A stretch of 44,575 bases of DNA from an uncultured Granulosicoccaceae bacterium (GTDB lineage Bacteria > Pseudomonadota > Gammaproteobacteria > Granulosicoccales > Granulosicoccaceae): the NCBI GenBank assembly GCA_937931165.1, contig CALHCI010000017.1:1-44575 (forward strand), given 5' to 3'. The position numbers and the translations under genes were made by a program. Below are positions 15,860-24,620 of the stretch, one piece after another. The notes below the pieces were generated by a model. It was not told where the DNA came from and did no database searches. It worked only from the letters and a program-made list of their open reading frames with translations. How positions within the stretch are numbered: position 1 is the stretch's first letter; every line of letters begins with the position of its first letter.

Positions 15860-16471
15860 CTATTTTGTAGGGCATGGTGTGCCGGCAGCGCCCCATGCAA
15901 GCAAGTCGTTTATATGTTCCAGCAAGCTGTAAGGGGCGGGCTCTCTTCCGGGGCCCGGGTGCCATGCCCAGTGCAATATCAGATCGTGATTCAGATGTTC
16001 GGCAAGCTGCTGCACCGTGCGGTCACCATTGGTAGCCGGGTCACGCAGTTGTTCGCAGATTTCTACACTGCTTCTGTTAAACCAGTGCGCCTCTGGTGGT
16101 GCGAGTCTCCAGGCCATGCCGACCCGGGGTGCAGCGTGCGCCGTATCCTGTGCATGTTCACTGGTACTGTGACAGGTCTGGCAGGCGACTGTCTCCACAC
16201 CCATGCGGCTGGCACCTGCACGAATATTCATGCCGTGCGGTCGTGCCTTACCGTAGCTCGGGCCGGACCACATCGGGCGGTCTGATTCACCGGTGTGGCA
16301 GTTGGCACAACGCGGGTGGCTTGCCACTTCAAACACCCGTGACCACGCGGTAAGCCCTTGTTCTTCAGATACACTACCGGGCGCAGGCGCATTGATTTCT
16401 ACGCTGTCGTCTGCGGCCAATAACGGCGTTGATGTAAACGCCATACACAGTGCCAGCCAGGTCGTTTTCAT
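15860..16471 (-). CDS. periplasmic dihaem cytochrome c, partner of the molybdenum hydroxylase
   Basis: A 203-residue protein with a Sec signal peptide (MKTTWLALCMAFTSTPLLAA, cleavage after LLA) and two haem-binding motifs: C55-A-N-C58-H59 and C97-Q-T-C100-H101. It lacks other recognisable domains; the remainder is Trp/His/Pro-rich. The ATG at 16471 is chosen over an in-frame GTG at 16486 because GAGGG lies 8 bp upstream and the signal peptide begins there. The gene begins just after the stop of the IorB-like gene (16483), with the ribosome site next to that stop, so translation is coupled. Members of the IorAB family often pass electrons to such a cytochrome rather than to NAD. Confidence 0.88.
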   Translation of the reverse strand: MKTTWLALCMAFTSTPLLAADDSVEINAPAPGSVSEEQGLTAWSRVFEVASHPRCANCHTGESDRPMWSGPSYGKARPHGMNIRAGASRMGVETVACQTCHSTSEHAQDTAHAAPRVGMAWRLAPPEAHWFNRSSVEICEQLRDPATNGDRTVQQLAEHLNHDLILHWAWHPGPGREPAPYSLLEHINDLLAWGAAGTPCPTK

Positions 16472-16482
16472 TGTTAGCACCC

Positions 16483-18723
16483 TCACACGAAGTCGATATG
16501 CTTGTTTAACGGAAGTTCGCGTATGCGTTGCCCGGTAGCGGCGTAGATAGCATTAGCCAGCGCCGGTGCAGTGACCGGAACCGGGGGTTCTCCAATGCCG
16601 CGTACCTTGTGGCCGTTTTCAAGTCCTTTAACTTCAATGTTGGGGCACTGATAAATTCGCATGCCTTCATGTGCATGATAATTTGATTGCTGTGCTTTAC
16701 CGTCAGCATAGGTGATCTCGCAATTCATTGCATGGCCAAGGCCCCATACCACGCCCCCCTGAACCAGGTTTTCAAAGTTAACCGGATCGATCACCGTACC
16801 CACATCAGCTGCCAGCCAGACGTTTGTAATACGTATTCCGTTGTCGGTGTTTTCTACTTCTACGACGGCCGCAGTTGGTACCCCGAAGCTTTCGACAAAC
16901 GCGACGCCTTTGCCTGTGTTAGCTGCACTTTCACTCCCCCAGGAAGACATCTCTGCCACCGCTTCAAGCACTTTTCTGGATACGTCGTGTTCCATTAGTC
17001 TGATGCGTTCCTGCATCGGGTCAGCGCCGGCTTCATGGATCAGCTCATCGAGGAAACTGTCGAAGAAAAACCCTGCGCCGTTGGCCCCTACGGCACGCCA
17101 TGATGAAACAGGGGCGAGTTCCGGCGTTCTGTAAGCGCGCATGCGGTAGTGTTCAAAGTTGTACGGGTTATTCCATGCACCGGCCGAGATTTGCGCATCC
17201 GGCCCCGGCACTGACAAACCGGCGCGACCCATTTGTGAGTTAACCGGTGATACCGAAGCAATACTTAAATCAATGCCGTGCACTTGTCCATCTTTAACTA
17301 CTCCCTGACCACGCGCTGCTGCGATATGCCGCGGAAAGTCGTGTGCAAAATCTTCTTCGCGGGAGTAAGTCATTTTAATCGGCGTGCCACGCATCTGGTT
17401 GGCGATTTCTGCTGCCTGCTTTACATGTTCGAATTCCAGTCGATGGCCAAAACTGCCACCCATATACTGGTTATGAAACACCACCTGTTCTGCCTCATGG
17501 CCGGTGATCGCTGCTACCTGTTGTTGCAGAAGTCGCGGCATTTGATGGCCGGTCCACACTTCAACTTCGCTATCCGTTACCTTCACGATGGCATTGAGTG
17601 GTTCGAGTGGTTGATGTGCCACATACGGTGAGCGATATTCAGCAGAGAAAATACGGTTGTCTGCGACGGCGATGTTTATGTCTCCGTCGTTACGCCACTC
17701 TTTATCAAGGCGTTCTGCTGTAAACGAAGATTCAATTTCCTTCCAGTGATCTTCCTGCTCTGCAGGGTAGGGTGCATCACCCCAGTCAAACTCAATGGCG
17801 TTGGCAGCCTGAATGGCGTACCAGGTGTTCGTGGCGATCACCGCAACGCCATTGGTAATTTCAACGACCTGTTTAACACCGGGCATGGCCTCGGCACTGG
17901 TTGCATCAAAACTGTTTATGGTGCCACCCTGACGCGGATTCACTTTGATTGTTGCATGCAGCATGTTGTCGATTTCAAGATCGATACCGTAGCTGAGAGT
18001 GCCAGTGGCTTTACCCGGCATATCAAGCCGTGGCATTGGCTTGCCAATCAGTTTCCATTCACCGGGTTCGCGTAAGCTGACATCCTGAACCGGTGCCAGG
18101 TTTGCAGCATCTGCGGCAAGCTCCGTGTAGTTAATGGTGGTGCCGTCTGGAAGCACCACCCTACCGTTTTCGGTGTTAAGGTCGGTAACAGCAACACCGG
18201 TTTTATTGGCTGCAGCGAGCTTAAGTGTTTCGCGAGCTGTGGCGCCGGCCTGCCTCAGTTTATTAAAACTGTCCGGCATAGAGCTTGAGCCACCGGTGCC
18301 TTGTAAGCCCATAAGCTTCATCGCACCGCTCATTACGCCTCGCATGGTCTCGGCAGTGGTGCTTTCATCCGTTGACATAAACGGCACACCTTCCTCTGCC
18401 ATTGCAGTGTTCCAGTAAGCCACACTGGGCTTACCAAAGCTGGTCTCGAAGCCGCCCCATTCGAGATCGAGTTCTTCTGCCAACAGGGCTGCCTGCGAAG
18501 ATGCAACGCCCTGACCTTTATCCGCATGCGGTACGATGAGTGTGACTTTTTCACTGTCGATCAACACCCACGGGTTAAACGTGGCTGCACCTTCGGCAAG
18601 ATCATCTGACAGCGGGTTGTCCGGCGTTTGTTTGACTTTATACACGCCAAAGGCAATACCACCTGCGATAGCAGCAGAGCCGATCAGAAAAGTACGACGG
18701 GTTATTGTGCCCAGTTTGCTCAT
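16483..18723 (-). CDS. IorB-like molybdopterin-binding subunit (aldehyde oxidase/xanthine dehydrogenase family)
   Basis: A 746-residue large subunit. A Tat signal is present (ITRRTFLIGSAAIAGG, twin Arg at residues 9-10), so the enzyme is exported folded. Two aldehyde-oxidase-type molybdopterin domains follow: QYMGGSFGHRLEFEHVKQAA and ELAPVSSWRAVGANGAGFFFDS are Mo-cofactor contacts, and GIGEPPVPVTAPALANAI carries the catalytic Glu. The lack of an FAD subunit and the arrangement with a two-cluster ferredoxin subunit and a cytochrome match isoquinoline 1-oxidoreductase-type enzymes, which hydroxylate N-heterocycles or oxidise aldehydes in the periplasm. Substrate unknown. It lies 3 bp after the small-subunit gene. 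Confidence 0.9.
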   Translation of the reverse strand: MSKLGTITRRTFLIGSAAIAGGIAFGVYKVKQTPDNPLSDDLAEGAATFNPWVLIDSEKVTLIVPHADKGQGVASSQAALLAEELDLEWGGFETSFGKPSVAYWNTAMAEEGVPFMSTDESTTAETMRGVMSGAMKLMGLQGTGGSSSMPDSFNKLRQAGATARETLKLAAANKTGVAVTDLNTENGRVVLPDGTTINYTELAADAANLAPVQDVSLREPGEWKLIGKPMPRLDMPGKATGTLSYGIDLEIDNMLHATIKVNPRQGGTINSFDATSAEAMPGVKQVVEITNGVAVIATNTWYAIQAANAIEFDWGDAPYPAEQEDHWKEIESSFTAERLDKEWRNDGDINIAVADNRIFSAEYRSPYVAHQPLEPLNAIVKVTDSEVEVWTGHQMPRLLQQQVAAITGHEAEQVVFHNQYMGGSFGHRLEFEHVKQAAEIANQMRGTPIKMTYSREEDFAHDFPRHIAAARGQGVVKDGQVHGIDLSIASVSPVNSQMGRAGLSVPGPDAQISAGAWNNPYNFEHYRMRAYRTPELAPVSSWRAVGANGAGFFFDSFLDELIHEAGADPMQERIRLMEHDVSRKVLEAVAEMSSWGSESAANTGKGVAFVESFGVPTAAVVEVENTDNGIRITNVWLAADVGTVIDPVNFENLVQGGVVWGLGHAMNCEITYADGKAQQSNYHAHEGMRIYQCPNIEVKGLENGHKVRGIGEPPVPVTAPALANAIYAATGQRIRELPLNKHIDFV

Positions 18724-18726
18724 GGT

Positions 18727-19191
18727 TTAACCCTCCTGCAGTTTGGCTGACGCAGCATGAATGGCTGCACGAATACGCGGGTAGGTGCCACAGCGACACA
18801 AATTGCCGGACATCACCGCGTCTATTTGTTCATCCGTAGGTTGCGGGTATTGCGACAGCAGTGCGGCTGCCTGCATTACTTGTCCTGATTGACAGTACCC
18901 GCACTGGGCAACCTGTTGTTCCGTCCATGCGGCCTGCACCGCATGCATGGTTTCCGGGTTGCCAAGGCCTTCAATGGTTTTGATATCAGCACCGGCCAGA
19001 TCACCGACCGGGCGTTGGCATGAGCGCACGGCCATACCGTCTATATGTACCGTGCAGGCACCACACTGGGCAATTCCGCATCCGTATTTGGTGCCGGTAA
19101 AACCCAGCTCGTCGCGAAGTACCCACAGCAATGGCATCTCAGGTTCGACATCAACACTGTGAGTGTCGCCGTTAATCGTAAGCTCAATCAT
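18727..19191 (-). CDS. IorA-like [2Fe-2S] subunit
   Basis: A 154-residue small subunit. The plant-type cluster is bound by C38, C43, C46 and C58, and the second cluster by C97, C100, C132 and C134 (C-G-Y-C and C-R-C-G). This is the complete ligand set of xanthine-dehydrogenase-family small subunits. It carries electrons from the molybdenum centre in the large subunit to the cytochrome encoded downstream. There is no signal peptide; it probably rides out with the Tat-tagged large subunit. It is the first enzyme gene after the TetR gene, with a 106-bp gap. Confidence 0.92.
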   Translation of the reverse strand: MIELTINGDTHSVDVEPEMPLLWVLRDELGFTGTKYGCGIAQCGACTVHIDGMAVRSCQRPVGDLAGADIKTIEGLGNPETMHAVQAAWTEQQVAQCGYCQSGQVMQAAALLSQYPQPTDEQIDAVMSGNLCRCGTYPRIRAAIHAASAKLQEG

Positions 19192-19297
19192 GCGATGCTC
19201 CTGTTAAGTAAGCAGATGGTTTAAAATGGTGTAGCAACGATGATCACAATCAACCGTAGATTGATAATTTCTGACCGGCTAAAACCATGCACAAAAT

Positions 19298-19894
19298 CTA
19301 ATCTTTGGCGCTGTAGTAGCCTAAGAACATGGCGATGGTGTTTTCCAGATAGCGCTGTCGTTCTTTGCCTTTCGGGGCAGTTCCGAAGCCGATTATCACC
19401 GGCCAGAAAAACACCCCTTTAATCAGTGTGTAAAAATGTGTGGTTGCCTGTTTTGTGTCCGGGCAATTGAGTTGTCCGTCTTTGGCGGCGGCGGTTATCC
19501 AGTCTTTTAGCGAATCATCGTCTGGTATTTCACTGGCAATCTGTTCAGCAATGCCGGGTAGTTCAAATGACTCTACCAGCAAGGCACGGAAGGCTGCGAC
19601 ATAAGGTTTTGAAGTGAGTACCTTCACTTCCTGATGCGCGATCTCAAGCAGTTGCTCGTGCAGTGATGCATGAGGGCAGTATATGACCGGCAGTGTTTTG
19701 GCTTGTGCACACAGCCCGACAGACACAGCTCGAAACAACGCTTCTTTGTTTTCAAAATGGTTGTAGACCGTACGTTTGCTGACCTGTGCCAGTTCTGCGA
19801 CCTGATCCATGCTGGTGGAACGGAACCCCTGACTCAGAAACGCTTCTTTGGCGGCCTGCAATATGGCAGTTCGTTTTTGAGTTGATAGTTTCAC
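19298..19894 (-). CDS. TetR-family transcriptional regulator
   Basis: A 198-residue repressor from a GTG start (19894). The helix-turn-helix region is RTAILQAAKEAFLSQGF followed by MDQVAELAQVSKRTVYNHF (residues ~8-47), a classic TetR/AcrR pattern. The ligand-binding half is typical of the TetR_C_7 group. The open frame extends upstream, but that part encodes the operator and is not protein-like. An 11-bp inverted repeat lies at 19939-19969, 45 bp upstream, consistent with autoregulation. The IorAB-like genes follow in the same direction, so it probably controls them, either through the same promoter or an unseen one in 19192-19297. Confidence 0.88.
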   Translation of the reverse strand: MKLSTQKRTAILQAAKEAFLSQGFRSTSMDQVAELAQVSKRTVYNHFENKEALFRAVSVGLCAQAKTLPVIYCPHASLHEQLLEIAHQEVKVLTSKPYVAAFRALLVESFELPGIAEQIASEIPDDDSLKDWITAAAKDGQLNCPDTKQATTHFYTLIKGVFFWPVIIGFGTAPKGKERQRYLENTIAMFLGYYSAKD

Positions 19895-19938
19895 TGGCGT
19901 TGGTTGGGTGGTTTCACAGAGTATAACAGTGAGTGTCA

Positions 19939-19969
19939 AAAAGTAAACTGTACAGTGTAGTTTACTTTT
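19939..19969. promoter_or_regulatory. 11-bp palindromic operator of the TetR-family gene
   Basis: AAAAGTAAACT (19939-19949) and AGTTTACTTTT (19959-19969) are perfect inverted arms with a 9-bp spacer. Size and spacing fit a TetR-dimer site. It sits directly upstream of the regulator gene and downstream of the convergently arranged end of the DUF423 gene region. Confidence 0.7.
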
Positions 19970-20059
19970 AGGGCGAGCAGCTAGCGCACTCGTACCCTGC
20001 TGCGCTCGAATGGGTTTTACCAGGCAGCTACAGGGCGCGATGTTCACCGATTGGCTGAA

Positions 20060-20437
20060 TCAAGTCGTCCGAAAAATACCGATAAACAGCAATAGCCAGC
20101 CGCCGATGAAAAAAAGCCCGCCGAGCGGCGTCAATAACCCTACATAACGGATGCTGATCATGGAAAGTACATACAGGCTTCCGCTGAAAAACAATGCCCC
20201 TGCAAACAGCAACCAACCGGCCCAGACAATAGCGCTGACTTCGTAGTGACGCACGATGAGCCCCACCGCTAACAGCGCAAGCCCATGAACCATTTGATAC
20301 AACACACCGGTCTGGTACACCGAAAGCATTTCAGCGCTAAGGACTTTGCGAAGTGCGTGGGCACCGAATGCGCCCATTGCGACGGCGGTGCCGCCTAACG
20401 CAGCGCCAAACAACAAAAACAGTTTACTGGTAGCCAT
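20060..20437 (-). CDS. DUF423 (YgdD) family membrane protein
   Basis: A 125-residue inner-membrane protein with four helices (about residues 5-25, 45-63, 70-88, 98-120). The conserved GAFGAHALRK near residue 22 and VYQTGVLYQMVHGLALL are diagnostic of DUF423/YgdD. Function is not established for the family. It stands alone between the TetR gene and the broken GFA-family gene. Confidence 0.88.
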   Translation of the reverse strand: MATSKLFLLFGAALGGTAVAMGAFGAHALRKVLSAEMLSVYQTGVLYQMVHGLALLAVGLIVRHYEVSAIVWAGWLLFAGALFFSGSLYVLSMISIRYVGLLTPLGGLFFIGGWLLLFIGIFRTT

Positions 20438-20579
20438 ATGCTGAGTATATCAGCTCTGTTCGCGAGACATTGGCTGTGGGTGTAAGGTCAGTGCATCAGA
20501 TTAACCGTATTATTCCAGCGCTTTGGCTATGCAGTGACAATCCGGTGTCTGGTCATCGGACGGAGAGTTTACCTGGGTA

Positions 20580-20995
20580 ATGCTTTTCAGGGCCGATGCT
20601 TGTGCGGCGAGGTTAATTCGAATTTACTGAACCTGTAGTCGCCTGTGTGAATTGTCACTGCGAAAGTTGTCGTCGCCAGTGCTCTACACTGGTAACCACC
20701 TATGCCGGGGTGACGGATACACAGTGGCGCTGGACTGGCACTGGAGTGGCTCTGCGCCGAAAAACTAGTGTTCGTCACCGGGAGTTGAACGCACATTTTT
20801 GTGGCAGCTGTGGTTCTCCGATCTCGTTCCGGTCAGGGAAATTATCTGACACCATGCTTTTTTATCTCGTTGCGCTTGAGCAGGTGGAGGCATTTCAGCC
20901 AACCCTGCATGTGAGCCTGGGAAGAGAAATTGTCGTGGTTGAATGTTGATGATGCACTGCTGAAACACCAGGGTCCGGATTATCTGAATCGTTAG
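20580..20995 (+). pseudogene. GFA-family (CENP-V/Mss4-like) zinc protein, broken by frameshifts
   Basis: Joining frames reconstructs a full glutathione-dependent formaldehyde-activating-type protein. ATG 20580 gives M-L-F; a -1 step near 20588 gives Q-G-R-C-L-C-G-E-V; a second shift near 20614 gives F-E-F-T-E-P-V-V-A-C-V-N-C-H-C-E-S-C; a third near 20936 gives W-L-N-V-D-D-A-L-L-K-H and the TAG at 20993-20995. All expected zinc ligands (C-x-C, C-x-C-H-C-x2-C region, F-C-G-S-C-G) are retained across the parts. The longest single frame (20647-20949) lacks both ends. Three independent indels in ~415 bp point to real decay rather than a single base-calling error. It might still be a misassembled region. 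Confidence 0.7.
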
Positions 20996-21378
20996 GGCAG
21001 GCACCGTTATCTAGCATGGATTATCCATAAGGCGACCAGTAAATATTTGCGAAATTCTATGTATACAGTTCCAAACCACTTTTTGAGCAACTTTTTCACG
21101 ATAGCAGTATGTCTATTCGACGCCAGAAGAAAATCTGGCGTCACATCTCGGCCCATCCTCCTCGGCACGTGGCGGGCCACGTTTCCTGGACGATTGGCCG
21201 ACCTGTTCAGCCAGATTTCCTCTGAACGCCCCATGCTGAATGAAATTAGGCTCATGAATAATCCAGGCTAGAGCAAGCGCTGTTCGACGTTAATAACAAA
21301 AAAAACGGGGTCTGGTAATCCGATTTTGTCACTTCATACGTATCGTGTTTAACCCCTCCGTTAAGTCAGGAAGTACCC
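20996..21378. other. 383-bp gap, no gene supported
   Basis: Open frames here are short and not protein-like. The one notable element is a perfect 9-bp stem, GACGCCAGA (21119-21127) / TCTGGCGTC (21134-21142), with a 6-nt loop and no U-run on either strand. Confidence 0.5.
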
Positions 21379-21627
21379 ATGTCTCTGACAGCCGCTGATG
21401 AGTCCCGCGTGATCGAAATGGCGTGGGAAGACCGCACTCCGTTTGAAGCTATTGCGAATCAATTCGGACTGGCTGAATCGCAGGTTATCCGGTTAATGCG
21501 CAGCAAGCTGAAACCCGCCAGTTTTAAACTATGGCGTAAGAGAGTCTCTGGTCGTGACACCAAACATTTGAAAATTCGCCATCCTGCGGTCAGTCGCGGC
21601 TATTGCCCGACTCAATACAAACGTTAA
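21379..21627 (+). CDS. TIGR03643/DUF2805 family small protein
   Basis: An 82-residue basic protein with a helix-turn-helix-like core (VIEMAWEDRTPFEAI, then QFGLAESQVIRLMRSKL) and the family tail KLWRKRVSGRDTKH. AGGA is placed 9 bp before the ATG. The family is widespread in Proteobacteria and Bacteroidetes and uncharacterised. The HTH-like core suggests nucleic-acid binding. Monocistronic as far as can be seen. Confidence 0.85.
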   Translation: MSLTAADESRVIEMAWEDRTPFEAIANQFGLAESQVIRLMRSKLKPASFKLWRKRVSGRDTKHLKIRHPAVSRGYCPTQYKR

Positions 21628-21720
21628 TTAGTGAGTAAAAGAGTTAGCGAACATTTAATGGTTCAACGCAAGATGACTCTGTAGAGTCTGCGGTCAAAGT
21701 TAACTAACCTGTGACCCTCC

Positions 21721-22146
21721 ATGGCAGACTCGACGGATTCCCGTTCACCGACCACCCGTACCATGGCAATGCCCAGTGATACTAACCCTTCCGGTGACAT
21801 TTTCGGTGGATGGGTGTTATCGCAAATGGACATTGCCGCAGGTATCTGTGCCGGGCAACGATCTCAGTGCCGTGTTGTTACCGCCGCCATTGACGGTATG
21901 CACTTCTACCGGCCGGTGAAGGTCGGGGATATCCTCGGGGTGTACACCACTATTACTCGTATTGGCCGCTCATCAATGGATATACTGGTTGAAGCCTGGG
22001 TGCGGCGTGATCGAATTGGCATTAGAGAGAAAGTGACCGATGCAACGTTTACGTTTGTGGCGGTTGACGATGACGGAAAATCTATCGCCATACCTGCTAA
22101 AGAAAACGTACCGGACTATGTGAAAGAAAAGTTTGGTGATCTGTAG
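21721..22146 (+). CDS. YciA-type acyl-CoA thioesterase
   Basis: A 141-residue single hotdog-domain enzyme. The motif SGDIFGGWVLSQMDIAAGICA (residues ~25-45), with the catalytic Asp in QMD, and the FYRPVKVGD strand are characteristic of YciA/BFIT-like thioesterases, which hydrolyse acyl-CoA in the cytoplasm. The length matches the family. It ends 19 bp before the convergent kinase gene. Confidence 0.88.
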   Translation: MADSTDSRSPTTRTMAMPSDTNPSGDIFGGWVLSQMDIAAGICAGQRSQCRVVTAAIDGMHFYRPVKVGDILGVYTTITRIGRSSMDILVEAWVRRDRIGIREKVTDATFTFVAVDDDGKSIAIPAKENVPDYVKEKFGDL

Positions 22147-22165
22147 CCTGAGGTCATGCATCCAA

Positions 22166-23584
22166 TCAACGGCGCTCATTAATGCTACCTGCATCGAACA
22201 TCAATACAATACTGGCACCGGTGGCATACATTGGAGGGCGCGAGATTAGTTCGAAATTGTGTGTGTCGGCAACCCACTTTGCCAGCGCCAGCCCGAGTCC
22301 GCTGCCGGGTTTTTGTTTGGCATCAGGTGCGCGATAGAAGCGGTCGAATATCCGTTCGTGATGCGCTGAATCTATACCGGGTCCATCGTCTTCTATCACC
22401 AGTGACCGGTTTGTCAGGTAAACATACACAACGCCGTCTGTTGCACTGAATTTACAGGCGTTGGACAGGATATTCCTGACCAGTAGTGCCAGTGCGGTTT
22501 CGTTTGCGGTGACTGGCTGGTTGTATTTATCATCGCGGAATTTTACCGCGAGGTTTTTCGCCGTGAGTTGCGGTGCCAGTAAACCGAGTTCGGTATGCAC
22601 CAGTTCTCCCAGATGTATTTGGTGCATCGGCAGCGATTTGGCTGATTGCAACCGGGCGAAGCCAAGCAGTTGATCAATGAGGTTTCCGCTATGGTCAACA
22701 CTGTCACGCAAATCATTGAGGTAGGGTGTTAACAGTGGATCTTTATTTTCGCGTCGCAATAGCTGTTCGAGCATCTTTATCGAGGTGACCGGTGTGCGCA
22801 ACTCATGTGCAGCATCGTCGGTGAACTGTTTTTCACGCTTCAGACTTCTTTCGATCCCATCGAGCAGATGGTTAACCGATTTTGCTACCGGCAGTAATTC
22901 AAGAGGCTGTTGCGCCAGTGGTAATCGCGTTAAGTTATCAACAGAACGGTCTGAGATATCGGCACTGACTTTTCTCAGTGATCGCATGGCCCACGATACT
23001 GCCTGGTAAGTCAGCCCTGCCACCAGCAACGGCAGCAATAGCAGCGGGCTGAAGGTTGCCAGTACAATAGAACGTATTGCTTGCTGACGCTGAGTTTGTG
23101 ATTCGAATATTTCGACAGTAACTTCGGTGCTGGCAGCAAGTAGCGGCTGGCGTTGACTGTAACAGTGCCAGTCGTCTGAACCTTGTAATTCCCGGCTCAG
23201 TTCAAGTTCACTGAAGCCTGCAGCACACTTTGGAAAATCTGCAACTACGCTTGACACAAACTGTGTGCGTTCTCCAACACTCAGTCGGAAGTTGACCGGC
23301 AAACCATGCTCTGAGTTGATTGCCTCGGCTATTTCGAGCAGTTCATCTGAATCATCTTCTTCGTAGTCGTCGTCATCATCATCGTATTCATGTTCATAAG
23401 ATTCGTACAGTACAAAGCTCAGTAGCACACCGGCATTGGTTTTCATCTGCTGGTCGTGCAGATCATTGACCGACTGACTGGCCATTTTTGCTGCCAGACC
23501 GGCGCACACTATGGTTAACACGATCAGCGGTGGCGCAATAAACCACAGCAGTCGACGGGTAATGGACGGGTTGGTGGCATTCAT
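22166..23584 (-). CDS. QseC/PmrB-like sensor histidine kinase with acidic periplasmic stretch
   Basis: A 472-residue membrane kinase. Helix 1 spans ~residues 12-34, the periplasmic domain ~35-172, helix 2 ~173-197, then HAMP-like and HisKA domains (H-box DAAHELRTPVTSIK, His260). The ATPase core has N-box NILSNACKF, DDGPGID and GSGLGLALAKW. The periplasmic domain contains E-H-E-Y-D-D-D-D-D-D-Y-E-E-D-D-S-D-E (residues 64-81), 14 of 18 acidic, and two Cys (120, 141). Such an acidic patch could bind metal cations or cationic peptides, as in PhoQ and PmrB; this is inference. Its ATG overlaps the stop of the response-regulator gene by 4 bp. Confidence 0.9.
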   Translation of the reverse strand: MNATNPSITRRLLWFIAPPLIVLTIVCAGLAAKMASQSVNDLHDQQMKTNAGVLLSFVLYESYEHEYDDDDDDYEEDDSDELLEIAEAINSEHGLPVNFRLSVGERTQFVSSVVADFPKCAAGFSELELSRELQGSDDWHCYSQRQPLLAASTEVTVEIFESQTQRQQAIRSIVLATFSPLLLLPLLVAGLTYQAVSWAMRSLRKVSADISDRSVDNLTRLPLAQQPLELLPVAKSVNHLLDGIERSLKREKQFTDDAAHELRTPVTSIKMLEQLLRRENKDPLLTPYLNDLRDSVDHSGNLIDQLLGFARLQSAKSLPMHQIHLGELVHTELGLLAPQLTAKNLAVKFRDDKYNQPVTANETALALLVRNILSNACKFSATDGVVYVYLTNRSLVIEDDGPGIDSAHHERIFDRFYRAPDAKQKPGSGLGLALAKWVADTHNFELISRPPMYATGASIVLMFDAGSINERR

Positions 23585-24249
23585 TGGTTGCCGTCTTTTT
23601 CGATAATGTATCCCAGACCACGGGTAGTTTTGATTAAAGACTTGCCCAGTTTCTTTCGAAGAGCAGAAATATGCACCTCAATGGAGTTTCCCTCGACTGC
23701 TGACGCATCATCGTACAAGCGTTCGGTGAGCATGGTTCGGCTGAAGTATCGGCCCCGGCCCTGAATCAGGATAGCGAGGATCGATACCTCCATTTTAGAC
23801 AGACTGACCGGTTGTCCGTTTTGACGCACGGTATGGCCGGTGGTATCGAACTCGATATTGTTATGCTCAATGACCGGTGACAGCAAGCCGTCTTTCCGGC
23901 GCTTTACTGAGCGAATGCGCGCATCAAGTTCTTTGAAATCGATCGGCTTGACAAGATAATCGTCAGCGCCAAGATCGAGCCCTTCAATACGATTGTCAAC
24001 ATCACCATAGGCAGTAAGTATGATGACGCCGGAGTCGATTCTGCGGCGTTTCATCAGCTTTAGCAGGTTGAACCCGTGACCGTCCGGCAGACCAAGGTCC
24101 AGAATCACAATATCGTATTGATTGCTCTGTAGTGCCGTTTCGGCCTGGCGTTGTGATCTTACCCAGTTAACACGGCTGGATTGCGTCAGCCATTGCTCGA
24201 TAGCGTTACCGATCAGTGTGTCGTCCTCCACCACGAGTATAGTGTTCAT
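23581..24249 (-). CDS. OmpR/PhoB-family response regulator (QseB/PmrA-like)
   Basis: A 222-residue regulator. The receiver domain has E8/D9/D10 and phospho-acceptor D51, T79 and K101 (VKPID). The C-terminal winged helix (residues ~125-220) ends with VEGNSIEVHISALRKKLGKSLIKTTRGLGYII. Paired with the kinase encoded immediately downstream (ATGA overlap). The divergent PepSY gene across a 371-bp region is the probable main target. Confidence 0.92.
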   Translation of the reverse strand: MNTILVVEDDTLIGNAIEQWLTQSSRVNWVRSQRQAETALQSNQYDIVILDLGLPDGHGFNLLKLMKRRRIDSGVIILTAYGDVDNRIEGLDLGADDYLVKPIDFKELDARIRSVKRRKDGLLSPVIEHNNIEFDTTGHTVRQNGQPVSLSKMEVSILAILIQGRGRYFSRTMLTERLYDDASAVEGNSIEVHISALRKKLGKSLIKTTRGLGYIIEKDGNQ

Positions 24250-24542
24250 AGATTGCGGGGTGCTTGCGGGTAACTTTGAGAGTGCGTCTTCATTGGTAAG
24301 TCAGAATACCCTGTTGAATTTGTATTTAACAGTTGATTGCGTCAATGACTGGCGCTTCAGTTTGCCGTTGCCCGTCAGTAGTCCGTATTAAAAGTGAAAG
24401 GCGATACGGTTTGGTTGCTGCACAATCTGTGCGTGATCAGGCAGTGTGTCATTCAGAGTGAACAGATCATCAAACTGAGTACCCTTTTACTTAGGGGCTG
24501 TTTGTCATCCGGTCTGTGGTTTTCAACGGTTTCTGGCGTACG

Positions 24543-24596
24543 CTAATATTCCCTTAAGGTTGATGGCGATAATAAGAATACGCAAATTCTTTGCGT
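24543..24596 (+). promoter_or_regulatory. probable promoter region and palindrome upstream of the PepSY gene
   Basis: GATAAT (24568-24573) could be a -10 element. CTTAAG (24553-24558), with the related GCTAAT 10 bp earlier, resembles the direct half-sites of PmrA/QseB-type regulators placed over the -35 position. Just downstream, ACGCAAA (24580-24586) and TTTGCGT (24590-24596) form a perfect 7-bp palindrome with a 3-nt centre, 25 bp before the ATG. The rest of 24250-24542 shows no gene. All assignments are by eye. Confidence 0.35.
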
Positions 24597-24620
24597 TTAA
24601 TCGTTAATCAGGAGAATAGA

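Noticed and set aside
21007-21255. 82-codon minus-strand frame before the TIGR03643 gene
   Set aside because: It crosses a hairpin, has no clear ribosome site and no recognised family.
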